A stretch of 53,093 nt of DNA from DATESG01 sp964480275 (GTDB lineage: Bacteria; Bacillota_I; Bacilli_A; RFN20; CAG-826), in contig CAYZOC010000002.1 in assembly GCA_964480275.1 (NCBI GenBank), forward strand, positions 1 through 53,093. Direction: 5' to 3'. Position 1 is the stretch's first letter; every line of letters begins with the position of its first letter. Positions 32,244 to 40,813 of this stretch are shown one piece after another. A program made the translations under genes and the position numbers. The notes below the pieces were generated by a model. The model worked only from the letters and a program-made list of their open reading frames with translations. It made no database searches and was not told where the DNA came from.

Positions 32244-33155
32244 ATGGCAAATCCAAATTTTAAAGAAAACAAGCTAAAGCGGGCGATTGCAAAAACACTG
32301 CAACCTATTTTACGTATGGTCTCAAAAAGACTATATGTAAGTCTTCAATATCGCTATATCACAGGGCATAAATTAAATTGGAATAAACTTGAACGCTACA
32401 CTGAAAAACTCCAATATCTCCGCCTTTATGTATATCCTAAAAATGCAAAAGTAATTCAAGCAGCAGGAAGAGTAGGCGCACGCGAATTAGTTAAGAGCAA
32501 AGGCTACAGTGATTTACTCATACCAATCTATGGTGTGTATCAAAACTTTGCACAAATAAAATTTGCTAAACTACCAGATGAGTTCGTAATTAAGGCATCG
32601 CATGCCAGTGGATATAACTATATTTGTCACAATAAAAATAATCTTGATTTGAAGATGCTTGAAAAATATTTCACCAAGTGTCTTAAGACCAACTATGGTA
32701 AGAAAACTGTCGAGCCGCACTATAACAAAATTAAACCTTCGCTCATTATTGAAAAGTATATTGGTGAAGGCGATGCCCTGCCAGTAGAATATAAAATCCA
32801 CTGTTTCAATGGTAAGGCTAGATATCTTTATGTTGTAACAAATCGGGGCCAAGAAATTCGCTATAATAACTTCTACATTGATTGGACACCATTTAACGAT
32901 GCCCAGTTTAATCACTGGAAGACAAGCAAACAAAAACTAAAGGCACCTAAAAACTTCGACTTAATGGTGGAAATCGCCGAGAAACTTTCTGAAGATTTCC
33001 CCTTCGTTAGGATTGATCTATATAACGTTGATGGGAAAATTTACTTTAGTGAGTTTACTTTTACCCCGGCAAAGGGAACGCTTATTTTTGAAAACGAAAA
33101 AGCCGACTATGAAATCGGCTCTTGGTTAGATATCAAAAAAATCAACAAAAACTAA
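32244..33155 (+). CDS. TupA-like ATP-grasp protein
   Basis: A 303-residue protein resembling the ATP-grasp family named after TupA, which makes the glutamate/glucuronate polymer teichuronopeptide in Bacillus halodurans. LRLYVYPKNAKVIQAAGRVG, FVIKASHASGYNYICHNKNN (ATP-binding Lys and Gly-rich turn) and VRIDLYNVDGKIYFSEFTFT (metal-binding acidic/Asn end) fit it. Members occur in capsule loci and are thought to ligate or transfer an amino-acid or sugar unit. I chose the ATG at 32244; an in-frame TTG at 32235 is unlikely. Its stop codon overlaps that of the convergent lipoprotein gene. Confidence 0.82.
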   Translation: MANPNFKENKLKRAIAKTLQPILRMVSKRLYVSLQYRYITGHKLNWNKLERYTEKLQYLRLYVYPKNAKVIQAAGRVGARELVKSKGYSDLLIPIYGVYQNFAQIKFAKLPDEFVIKASHASGYNYICHNKNNLDLKMLEKYFTKCLKTNYGKKTVEPHYNKIKPSLIIEKYIGEGDALPVEYKIHCFNGKARYLYVVTNRGQEIRYNNFYIDWTPFNDAQFNHWKTSKQKLKAPKNFDLMVEIAEKLSEDFPFVRIDLYNVDGKIYFSEFTFTPAKGTLIFENEKADYEIGSWLDIKKINKN

Positions 33156-34144
33156 TTCCAGCTTGAATAAGGTAGCATTACTTCATACATCATGACGGCA
33201 AACTCATAATCATTATTAGGATTATCCACGCCATTAGGCTTAATTATATCGTGATCAACAAGTTCGAATTCAATCGACATTGCGTTGGCTCTTTTTATTA
33301 TGTCGCTATCTTGAGCAAAAATATCACTAAAATAGAGGTGAATAATATTGGTTTGTAGCGATTCATCAGAAACTAAATTTTCAATCGGAATATTGAGTGT
33401 CACTTTACTAGCATCGTTGCTAATTGTTTCTTCAATGTAGAAAGATAATTTCAAAACAACACTAACACTCGTAACACGGGCTTGCCCAATTTCGAAATAT
33501 GGAATATTTGAGCCCCCGCGCAGTGAAAGTGTGAGGGCATGATAATCAGTTATTTCATAGTCAAATTGCTTACCAAAGCCCTGTTCTTTTATTTGAACAC
33601 GCACTAGTGAGCCTGAACCATCACAAGCCAACAAACCTTCGGTAAGTTTGGAAAACATTCCATGTTTAAAATAACTATTTATTCTTTCATCATTTTGGTG
33701 TTGACTTGAAAGTTTATGTTCTTTGGCATAATTAAACCATGTCGCTTTAGTTGAATTTTTCATTGCCTCAATAAACGCTTCAAAATAGCCTATTTCACTA
33801 GCATAATTTTCTTCTTTAATGGCCTTGACGTTATCATCTCCATAAAGATCAATCATTTGTTGTTTCGTAATATAACCCTTGCTGAAATCCTTAAAGATTG
33901 CATCATCAAAAGCTTTATTAAATACACTTGATTGATAAAACTGGTTTTCGTTAAGCGTAAAAACTGTTTCACTATCACTATATTTGTCGGCCTTCAATTC
34001 GTCAGGGAAGTCGGTATAATAATTGAGTGTAAAATCGTTGGTGTGAAACTGTCCCTGATCATAAACCTCATTAACAGCGCCTTTACAGCCTGTTAAAATT
34101 AAGCCTAAAAGCGGAATAAGGAGTGATTTTTTTGTTTTACTCAT
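33152..34144 (-). CDS. Lipoprotein of unknown function in polysaccharide locus
   Basis: A 330-residue protein. The signal MSKTKKSLLIPLLGLILTGC has lipobox LTGC, with Cys20 as lipid anchor. The mature part has an Asp/Glu/Lys-rich, non-repetitive sequence with no motif I recognise. I chose the ATG at 34144, which has AGGAGGT 9 nt upstream. It overlaps the Wzy-like gene by 8 bp and so is likely coupled. The context suggests an extracytoplasmic part in polymer assembly or attachment, which is inference. Confidence 0.75.
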   Translation of the reverse strand: MSKTKKSLLIPLLGLILTGCKGAVNEVYDQGQFHTNDFTLNYYTDFPDELKADKYSDSETVFTLNENQFYQSSVFNKAFDDAIFKDFSKGYITKQQMIDLYGDDNVKAIKEENYASEIGYFEAFIEAMKNSTKATWFNYAKEHKLSSQHQNDERINSYFKHGMFSKLTEGLLACDGSGSLVRVQIKEQGFGKQFDYEITDYHALTLSLRGGSNIPYFEIGQARVTSVSVVLKLSFYIEETISNDASKVTLNIPIENLVSDESLQTNIIHLYFSDIFAQDSDIIKRANAMSIEFELVDHDIIKPNGVDNPNNDYEFAVMMYEVMLPYSSWN

Positions 34145-35555
34145 GATTTTTAACCTCCTCAAGTTTAGGTTTACTAGCAGTTTTTGCAATGTACATATAT
34201 CCAATTAAAAAGAGGCTAATTGCAAATTCTTTCGATTCAACAAACGGAAAATAATTAACGCTCCAATAACTATCATCATACGATAATTGATTGAATGGAT
34301 AATAAAACATATAACGGGCAAATAATGTAATGAGGAAAGCTAAAATCATATATTTAACTATTGCCCCATCCTTATCACTATTTATATAATCAATTGCAAT
34401 TTTTATAGCCACAACTAGGAAGGTAAGGAAAGCAATACCACCAATAAGTCCTGTTTCTCTAACCATATCTAAAAGAATATTTCCACTGGGGAACGTAGTA
34501 AAAACTGGTTCTACTTCCGTTAAATTAAAAGGGTTACCAAAAATATAATTAAAATCCAAGGACTCTTTAATTATCCCCATATATCTAGCGGTATATCCAT
34601 TATAAAATAGCCGGTTGCTAATTGGGTTGCTCTTGATAATATTGACAATAAATTCAACTTCAAAACTTGCGAGCACCCCAATAAAAACAAGTAGAACTAT
34701 AAATCCTAATATGCTTAAAACTGCAGTTTTAAAATATTTCATCTTGTGGACATTAAATTTAATCATTAAGGCTATTAATAGCGCAGGAAGCAAGAAGACA
34801 AGATGAATAAAACTTGTTAATAAAACAACACTTAATAGGCCAATAATGGCAAACGCAATAAGAAAATAGATATATTTCCTATCAATAAAATCCCTATAAA
34901 AAATCAGCGCAAATGCTGGTGAGGCGACAACTAGTCCCATCGTCACAAGAATATGATGATGAACGGTGGCAATCGAAAATCCCATTAATAAATTTGCTTG
35001 TGTCGCGATTGGATAAGGACTGGCCTCATAATAATTTACTTGACCGGCGTAAACTATACGATGGAAAAATCCATAGTTAACTAGTGTTGCTAGCATAGAA
35101 ATAAGTAATAGCGTTGCAATGCCACCAAAAATCAAGAAAATAAAGTTATATTTAGATAATAGATTTGTTCGCGAGACAAAATAACCAAGGAAAAGAAATG
35201 AAATCGCCCCAACAAATGTTGCTAGTAATTGGAAAAATCCGCGATTTAATAGTGTAACTGATTGGCTTGGAATTAGCCCTTCTTGAATAGAAAAAACAGG
35301 TGAAAATGTCACTGATAACAAATATATTACAAGTGGTAGGAAAACAAAGATAAACCCACGAGCGATGTCGTCGTTGAGTGTCTTTAAAAATGTTGGTAAG
35401 AGTATAAGCGCTAAAACAAAGGCGATAAGTCGATAAGCAATACCTAAATCCCCTAAGTTAAACGCTAAAAGAAACATAAGTTCAACAACTAGAAAAAGTG
35501 CAATCGGCACAATTTTTTGCTTGTATGTCTCATTGTTTAATATTTTTTCAATCAC
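34137..35555 (-). CDS. O-antigen ligase/polymerase-like membrane protein
   Basis: A 472-residue protein with about 12 TM helices and one larger outside loop (roughly 320-370, TARYMGIIKESLDFNYIFGN and TFPSGNILLDMVRETGLIGG). That loop, followed by an ETGLIG-type motif, is typical of Wzy polymerases and WaaL ligases. I chose the GTG at 35555: AAGGGG lies 8 nt upstream and it overlaps the preceding stop by GTGA. Whether it polymerises or ligates cannot be decided. Confidence 0.8.
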   Translation of the reverse strand: MIEKILNNETYKQKIVPIALFLVVELMFLLAFNLGDLGIAYRLIAFVLALILLPTFLKTLNDDIARGFIFVFLPLVIYLLSVTFSPVFSIQEGLIPSQSVTLLNRGFFQLLATFVGAISFLFLGYFVSRTNLLSKYNFIFLIFGGIATLLLISMLATLVNYGFFHRIVYAGQVNYYEASPYPIATQANLLMGFSIATVHHHILVTMGLVVASPAFALIFYRDFIDRKYIYFLIAFAIIGLLSVVLLTSFIHLVFLLPALLIALMIKFNVHKMKYFKTAVLSILGFIVLLVFIGVLASFEVEFIVNIIKSNPISNRLFYNGYTARYMGIIKESLDFNYIFGNPFNLTEVEPVFTTFPSGNILLDMVRETGLIGGIAFLTFLVVAIKIAIDYINSDKDGAIVKYMILAFLITLFARYMFYYPFNQLSYDDSYWSVNYFPFVESKEFAISLFLIGYMYIAKTASKPKLEEVKNHE

Positions 35556-36499
35556 CAGTAACACCCCTTTTCAACTTTTTGAAATCCCGTCGGTCTGTCT
35601 TTCGGCCGAACCCATTGTTCATTTATATGCTTTTTGACATACTCACGATCCTCCCACCGTCGACCAATGATACCAAATAACAATTGGGTCGCACCGCCTG
35701 TTTGAATCGCTTGTTTGTTGAGTGAACGAATATAAAGACAAAGCGGGCTACCATACGCTCCCGCTCCGACTAGAGCAACGTCAAAATCTAACTTGAGAAT
35801 TTCCACTTTCATAAAATCAAGCGCTTCAAACCAATTCCCAAATCGGGGGTCAACCTGATCGGCAATTGTTTGGACCGCCTTAATTGTCATTAATTCAAAA
35901 GCTGGAAGTATATCACTATTGTTAGGAAATAATAGTGTCCGTTTCTTGTATTGCTCTTCAATCTGCTCGGAAAACGGTGAGATTACAAGGACACGCTTCC
36001 CTTTTAATAAGTGTGACCATTGACCAATAAGGGGGTCAAGTGTCCAATTTTGAATTGGTTGGGCATTAAAAGCAAAGTTACGATAAAAGTAATTTTCCAT
36101 ATGAAGACCACTAATTCCAAGCACGTCGGTTTCTGAGAGGTGATTAAACATGTACTTTGAATAATGGGTAAGATTATCCTGGGTTGTTGGATAAAATCCG
36201 GTGTTTTTTTTCATTGATGTTACAACACTTTGCTTAAATTTTTTAGCAAAACCTAGACGAATTTTTTCATAGTTATTAAGACATGAAAGTTCAACCGCAC
36301 CAAAGCGAATCGCGGCAAATGGTGTGTTGGATCGTAGAAGATCAAATAGTATTCCTGAACCCTGCTGTAGTGTAATCTGTTTGACCGAACCAACTTGGTC
36401 AGTTTTAGGTTTGATGCGAAAAAACTTGTACTTGAGTACAGCCGGCGCACTTTTTAGAAAGTCGATGATATATGAAAAACGATTTCTTTTAGGTTTCAT
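35552..36499 (-). CDS. GT-D-like (DUF1792-type) protein in polysaccharide locus
   Basis: A 315-residue soluble protein. Two parts recall GT-D glycosyltransferases of the DUF1792 class: an N-terminal FAAIRFGAVELSCLNN (61-76; the family has RFGDGE, so one acid is replaced here by Ala-Val) and a C-terminal FDVALVGAGAYGSPLCLYIR (239-258). It is not a confident assignment. It starts 2 bp after the TcdA-type gene and overlaps the Wzy-like gene by 4 bp, so it bridges the housekeeping and polysaccharide genes in one transcript. Confidence 0.6.
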   Translation of the reverse strand: MKPKRNRFSYIIDFLKSAPAVLKYKFFRIKPKTDQVGSVKQITLQQGSGILFDLLRSNTPFAAIRFGAVELSCLNNYEKIRLGFAKKFKQSVVTSMKKNTGFYPTTQDNLTHYSKYMFNHLSETDVLGISGLHMENYFYRNFAFNAQPIQNWTLDPLIGQWSHLLKGKRVLVISPFSEQIEEQYKKRTLLFPNNSDILPAFELMTIKAVQTIADQVDPRFGNWFEALDFMKVEILKLDFDVALVGAGAYGSPLCLYIRSLNKQAIQTGGATQLLFGIIGRRWEDREYVKKHINEQWVRPKDRPTGFQKVEKGCYW

Positions 36500-36501
36500 A
36501 A

Positions 36502-37197
36502 CTATTTAATATTATACATTAAAACTGTGCGAATTATATAACTAGCTATAGATAGGCCAAATGCTGGCGGAACAAAAGGTGAACTTGATGGCGTTCTTGA
36601 CCCTGTTTTAAAGGGCGCTTCTAAACTTGCGACAACTGGCAGATGTTTGAGGCCGATTTTCCGGAGCTCACTACGAATTATTTTCGCAAATGGATCATAA
36701 CTAGTCTTTGATAAATCCATGACTACAACTTGTGTTGGATCAAGACGATTACCTGCCGCCATCGAGGAAATGATATTAATATCTTTTTTTAGACAGTAAA
36801 TTATCAGTGCCAATTTGTCTTTTATCGAGTCAATCGCGTCAACGACAAAATCATATTCACAAAGATTAAAATCATCTAAATTAGTAGCATTAACTTCTTT
36901 TTTCTCATATTCAACACAAATACTAGGATTGATATCCTTAATCCGTTGGGCTAAAACAGCAACTTTATCATGGCCAATCGTCGAATCTAAGGCAACGATT
37001 TGTCGATTTGTGTTTGATATCTCAACGACGTCACGGTCAACAAGTTTTATTTTAGAAATTCCAGCTCTAGCAAGGCTTTCGGCGGCTTGACCACCAACAC
37101 CACCAACACCAAAAACAACTACTTTAAGCTCATTTATCCGTGCAAGTCCTTGTTCGCCAACAAGCATTTCCATCCGTAAAAATCGATTATTTTCCAT
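36502..37197 (-). CDS. tcdA: tRNA threonylcarbamoyladenosine dehydratase (TcdA-type, ThiF/E1 family)
   Basis: A 231-residue E1-like protein. FGVGGVGGQAAESLARAGI is the nucleotide-binding loop (29-47), then KLVDRDVVEISNTNRQIVAL carries the ATP-contacting Asp and Asn-Arg-Gln. The length, the RMEMLVGEQGLARINELKVV start and the lack of a CxxC zinc site fit TcdA (CsdL), which cyclises t6A37 to ct6A. A different ThiF-like role remains possible. AGGGAG lies 7 nt before the ATG, inside the end of the hydrolase gene. Confidence 0.85.
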   Translation of the reverse strand: MENNRFLRMEMLVGEQGLARINELKVVVFGVGGVGGQAAESLARAGISKIKLVDRDVVEISNTNRQIVALDSTIGHDKVAVLAQRIKDINPSICVEYEKKEVNATNLDDFNLCEYDFVVDAIDSIKDKLALIIYCLKKDINIISSMAAGNRLDPTQVVVMDLSKTSYDPFAKIIRSELRKIGLKHLPVVASLEAPFKTGSRTPSSSPFVPPAFGLSIASYIIRTVLMYNIK

Positions 37198-38140
37198 GAA
37201 TAAACTCCCTGATAGCCGGGTAGACTATTTCTGGAGCGTAACGCATTGACTCACAGTGACTCGCATTATCCACTCTGATTAGTTTCTTAGAACTACTGCA
37301 AGCTTTAAAGTTTTTTATCGTCATATTAAAAGGAACAAAATCATCTCCCGTTCCATGAATAAATAGCACTGGTACTTTGCTATTTTTCTTGACCTCTTTG
37401 GTGACAGTCGTCTCATTCATGGAAAATTTAGCAAAAATTTTACAATATAAATTGATGCCAAAGTATAAAATCTTAGGTTTGAATTTCACGACTTTTTTGC
37501 CAGTATGTAAGGCAATTCCACTTGGGCGACTATAACCAGAGTCGGCGACAATACCCTTAAGAGTTGGTGGAAGACCACTCAATCCACTTGTTAATAGAAC
37601 AGTTGCCGCCCCCATCGAGATACCACTTAAATAAATTTCTTTTTTTCCCTTAAATCTTTCATCAAGGTAAAAAATCCATTCGCGTACATCATAACGCTCC
37701 CGAATCCCAAAAGTTGTATAAGCGCCGCCGCTTAACCCACAACCCCTTTGATCAATAATTAAGAGGTTAGTGTTGAGTTGTTCATATAAATCATTTTGTA
37801 TACCAATATCATTTAATCCGCTTGAATAGTAGCCATGAACAAAAATTATTATTTTATTACTCTTTTTATTCTCATAAAAATAACCATGTAACTTAGTGTC
37901 CATGTTATATATTTCAATGTCTTCATGTTTTTTACGACTGTATTTTTGCTTGATTTGTTCCATCGAGCCAAGATATCGAGCCCATCTTATGCCAAATAAT
38001 TGACCATATAAAATAGTACGATTTAGACGAAAACGGCTAAAAACAAGGCCAAAAGTAATATTTACAATTGTAAAATAGGTCGAAAAAAGTAAGACGATTC
38101 CACCAATAATTGATAGTAAGATAATTAGCCAAGGTTCCAT
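37187..38140 (-). CDS. Alpha/beta hydrolase with N-terminal membrane anchor
   Basis: A 317-residue protein. One or two TM helices at residues 3-36, then an alpha/beta hydrolase core: oxyanion region FVHGYYSSG (100-108), nucleophile Ser175 in LSGISMGAAT, catalytic Asp in HGTGDDFVPF, His in NASHCESM. The pattern resembles Bacillus YqkD-like serine hydrolases. Substrate unknown; an acyl ester or lipid is plausible. The promoter is of leaderless type. Overlaps the tcdA start by 11 bp. Confidence 0.87.
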   Translation of the reverse strand: MEPWLIILLSIIGGIVLLFSTYFTIVNITFGLVFSRFRLNRTILYGQLFGIRWARYLGSMEQIKQKYSRKKHEDIEIYNMDTKLHGYFYENKKSNKIIIFVHGYYSSGLNDIGIQNDLYEQLNTNLLIIDQRGCGLSGGAYTTFGIRERYDVREWIFYLDERFKGKKEIYLSGISMGAATVLLTSGLSGLPPTLKGIVADSGYSRPSGIALHTGKKVVKFKPKILYFGINLYCKIFAKFSMNETTVTKEVKKNSKVPVLFIHGTGDDFVPFNMTIKNFKACSSSKKLIRVDNASHCESMRYAPEIVYPAIREFIHGK

Positions 38141-38155
38141 ATATGGATTATAACA
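38138..38155 (-). promoter_or_regulatory. Predicted leaderless promoter of the alpha/beta hydrolase gene
   Basis: On the minus strand TGT-TATAAT (-10 at 38147-38152) is followed by CCATAT and the ATG at 38140. Extended -10, six-base spacing, no ribosome binding site. Confidence 0.65.
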
Positions 38156-38245
38156 AATTTGTTGGAATTAATTGCTGTTTAAACATCAAATAAAGGATTT
38201 TTTTCTAATTCAGTGTATTTCTATTTAATATCAAAAATAGAGGAG

Positions 38246-38251
38246 TATAAT
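38246..38251 (+). promoter_or_regulatory. -10 box of the sulfur-transfer fusion gene
   Basis: TATAAT at 38246-38251 precedes a ~30-nt leader with GGAGAA before the ATG at 38285. The -35 region is weak. This is a conventional leadered start, in contrast to the divergent hydrolase promoter ~95 bp away. Confidence 0.5.
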
Positions 38252-38284
38252 AGTTTTCGGTTGACAAAAAGATTGGAGAAAATT

Positions 38285-40759
38285 ATGGCAAAAATACTAA
38301 TTGTTGGTGGTGTTGCAGGTGGTGCAACCGTCGCAACAAGATTAAGAAGACTTAGTGAAGTTGATGATATCATCATGTTTGAAAAGGATGAATTTATCTC
38401 GTTTGCTAACTGTGGACTCCCTTATTATATTGGAGGCGTCATAAAAACAAGAGATCGTCTTGTCGTTGAAACAATTGAGGGGCTTAAGGAAAAATTTAAT
38501 ATTGATATTAGAAACTTTTCCGAAGTTATTAATATTAATCGTCAAACTAAGACTATCACGGTTAAAAATGTTCAAACTGGTGAAACGTATGAAGAAAGTT
38601 ATGACAAACTCATTCTTTCTCCTGGCGCAAAACCAATTAGAATTCCAACCCCCGGTCTTGATAAGGCTAATAACGTTTTCACCCTAAGGAATATACCTGA
38701 CACCGATAAAATTAAAAATTTTATCAATGAGAACAAACCCAAAAAGGCTGTTATTGTTGGTGGTGGATTTATTGGTATTGAAATGGCGGAAAACTTTATC
38801 GAACAAAAAATCGAAGCAACTATTGTTGATCTTGCTGATCAAATACTAGCTCCATTAGATTTTGAAATGGCAAAATTGGCGCAAAATGAAATGGAAAACA
38901 ATGGTGTTCGTTTTGAACTTGGTACAGTCGTTAGTGAATATAAAGATAATGGAAAAACTGTCGTATTAAAAAATGGCAAAGTCCTTGAGGCTGATTTTGT
39001 TATCTTAGCAATTGGTGTTAAACCAGAGAGTACACTAGCAGCACTAGCAAACTTAAAAGTTGGCCCGCGCGGTCACATTGTTACAACTAAGACGCTACAA
39101 ACACTTGATGAAGCTTCTAATAAAGTCGAAGAAGACATTTACGCAATTGGCGATGCAATTGAAGTATATGATTATATAGATGATTCAAAAACGGCAATCG
39201 CCCTAGCTTGGCCAGCCAATCGTCAAGGTCGTCTTGTTGCCGATCATATTCACGGATATAAGGTTAGCTATAAGGGCTCGCTTGGCTCATCAGTAGTCAA
39301 AATATTTGATAGTATTGCGGCCTCCACTGGTAACAATGAAAAAACCCTTAAACGTAAAGGTGTTGAATACGAAGTTCAATATGTAACTAGAGGCAACCAT
39401 GCTGGATATTATCCTGATGCCCAAGAGATGATTATCAAAGTGTTATTTGATCAAAACTCGGGGAAAATCTTTGGCGCTCAAGCTTTTGGACATATTGGCA
39501 CAGAAAAAAGGATTGATGTGATTGCTACTGCCATAAAGGGTGGACTAACAATCGAAGATCTTGCTGATTTAGAATTATGTTATGCCCCGCCATTTTCAAG
39601 TGCAAAAGATCCAGTTAATATTGTTGGCTACGCTGCAAGTAATGTTAAACAGGGTATTTATAAGACTGTTCGTTACTACGAGATTGATGACATCATTAAA
39701 AATGGTGGCCTCGTAGTGGATGCTCGCACAAAGTTAGAATACGATATTCATCATATTGAAGGTGCCGTTAATATTCCACAAGTCGAAATGAGAAATCGCC
39801 TTGATGAATTCCCAAGTGACAAAAATACAGCAATTTACCTATACTGCAACATTGGCCACACCGGTTACCTTGCAGTCCAAATACTACGTGGACATGGTTA
39901 CCAAAATATTTACAATCTAGCTGGTGGCATTAAGATGTATAGTTCGGTCTATCAATTTAAGGCCAACGAAACACCAATTGAATTCCACAATCCTGAAGAA
40001 AGAATTATCGAGGAAGAAAAAATGACAGACACGAAAAAAATTACCGTTGATGCTTGTGGCTTACAGTGCCCAGGTCCAATCATGGAAACTTATAAGGCAA
40101 TCCAAACGATGAATGATGGCGATGTTCTTGTCGTTGAAGCAACAGATAGCGGCTTCCAAAAAGATGTAGAAAAATGGACTAAGAGCACCGGTAATACATT
40201 AGTGAGTGTCGTTAAAGATGGAAATATTTATCGGGCAACCCTTAAAAAAGGTGGGATTAAAAAAGATGAATTAAACGTTCCAACAAGTAACGCAAATACA
40301 ACAATTGTTCTCTTTAGTGGCGATTTAGACAAGGCTCTTGCTTCACTAATTATTGCCCAAGGCGCTAAGGCAATGGGTAAAAATGTCACTATTTTTGCAA
40401 CATTCTGGGGACTTAATTTGCTTAGAAAACCTAGTAAAACCAAGGTTAAAAAGCCCTTTATTGAAAAAATGTTTTCAATGATGATGCCCCGTGGCGCTAA
40501 AAAGATGAAAATTTCAAAAATGAATTTCGGTGGTGCTGGCACTTCGATGATTAAGGGCGTGATGAAAAAGAAAAATGTCCGTTCTCTCCAACAACAGCTT
40601 CAAGATGCTCTTGATAGTGGTGTAAACTTTATTGCCTGCACAATGTCGATGGACATCATGGGAATTCGTAGGGAAGAATTAATCGATGGAATTGACTATG
40701 CCGGTGTTGCTAGTTATTTATCGGAAAGCGAAACAGCAGGAATTACCCTCTTTATCTAG
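38285..40759 (+). CDS. CoA-disulfide reductase-rhodanese-TusA-DsrE fusion protein
   Basis: An 824-residue four-domain protein. Residues 1-~445: FAD/NAD(P)H oxidoreductase of the CoADR/NADH oxidase class, with FAD motif VGGVAGGATVATRLRR and redox Cys43 in FANCGLPYY. About 468-565: rhodanese with Cys521 in YLYCNIGHTGYLA. About 584-655: TusA-like domain with Cys595 in GLQCPGPIM. About 672-824: DsrE-like domain with Cys785 in FIACTMSMD. All four candidate sulfur-carrying cysteines are present, so a persulfide relay on one chain with CoA or polysulfide reduction is plausible. The start at 38285 has GGAGAA upstream; the earlier frame is not conserved. It ends at a shared terminator. Confidence 0.93.
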   Translation: MAKILIVGGVAGGATVATRLRRLSEVDDIIMFEKDEFISFANCGLPYYIGGVIKTRDRLVVETIEGLKEKFNIDIRNFSEVININRQTKTITVKNVQTGETYEESYDKLILSPGAKPIRIPTPGLDKANNVFTLRNIPDTDKIKNFINENKPKKAVIVGGGFIGIEMAENFIEQKIEATIVDLADQILAPLDFEMAKLAQNEMENNGVRFELGTVVSEYKDNGKTVVLKNGKVLEADFVILAIGVKPESTLAALANLKVGPRGHIVTTKTLQTLDEASNKVEEDIYAIGDAIEVYDYIDDSKTAIALAWPANRQGRLVADHIHGYKVSYKGSLGSSVVKIFDSIAASTGNNEKTLKRKGVEYEVQYVTRGNHAGYYPDAQEMIIKVLFDQNSGKIFGAQAFGHIGTEKRIDVIATAIKGGLTIEDLADLELCYAPPFSSAKDPVNIVGYAASNVKQGIYKTVRYYEIDDIIKNGGLVVDARTKLEYDIHHIEGAVNIPQVEMRNRLDEFPSDKNTAIYLYCNIGHTGYLAVQILRGHGYQNIYNLAGGIKMYSSVYQFKANETPIEFHNPEERIIEEEKMTDTKKITVDACGLQCPGPIMETYKAIQTMNDGDVLVVEATDSGFQKDVEKWTKSTGNTLVSVVKDGNIYRATLKKGGIKKDELNVPTSNANTTIVLFSGDLDKALASLIIAQGAKAMGKNVTIFATFWGLNLLRKPSKTKVKKPFIEKMFSMMMPRGAKKMKISKMNFGGAGTSMIKGVMKKKNVRSLQQQLQDALDSGVNFIACTMSMDIMGIRREELIDGIDYAGVASYLSESETAGITLFI

Positions 40760-40764
40760 TCAAA

Positions 40765-40812
40765 CTAAAAAGCAGACCTTAACTTTGATAATCAAATTGG
40801 TCTGCTTTTTTT
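40765..40812. terminator. Bidirectional terminator between the fusion gene and pfk
   Basis: AGCAGACC (40771-40778) pairs with GGTCTGCT (40799-40806). As on the left, so on the right the stem is flanked by A and T runs, so it can end transcripts from both convergent genes. Confidence 0.85.
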
Positions 40813-40813
40813 A

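Noticed and set aside
36500..36525. TATAAT upstream of the GT-D-like gene, considered as another leaderless promoter.
   Set aside because: The spacing to the ATG is 11 nt and the box is formed by the last codons of the TcdA-type gene; expression by read-through is more likely.
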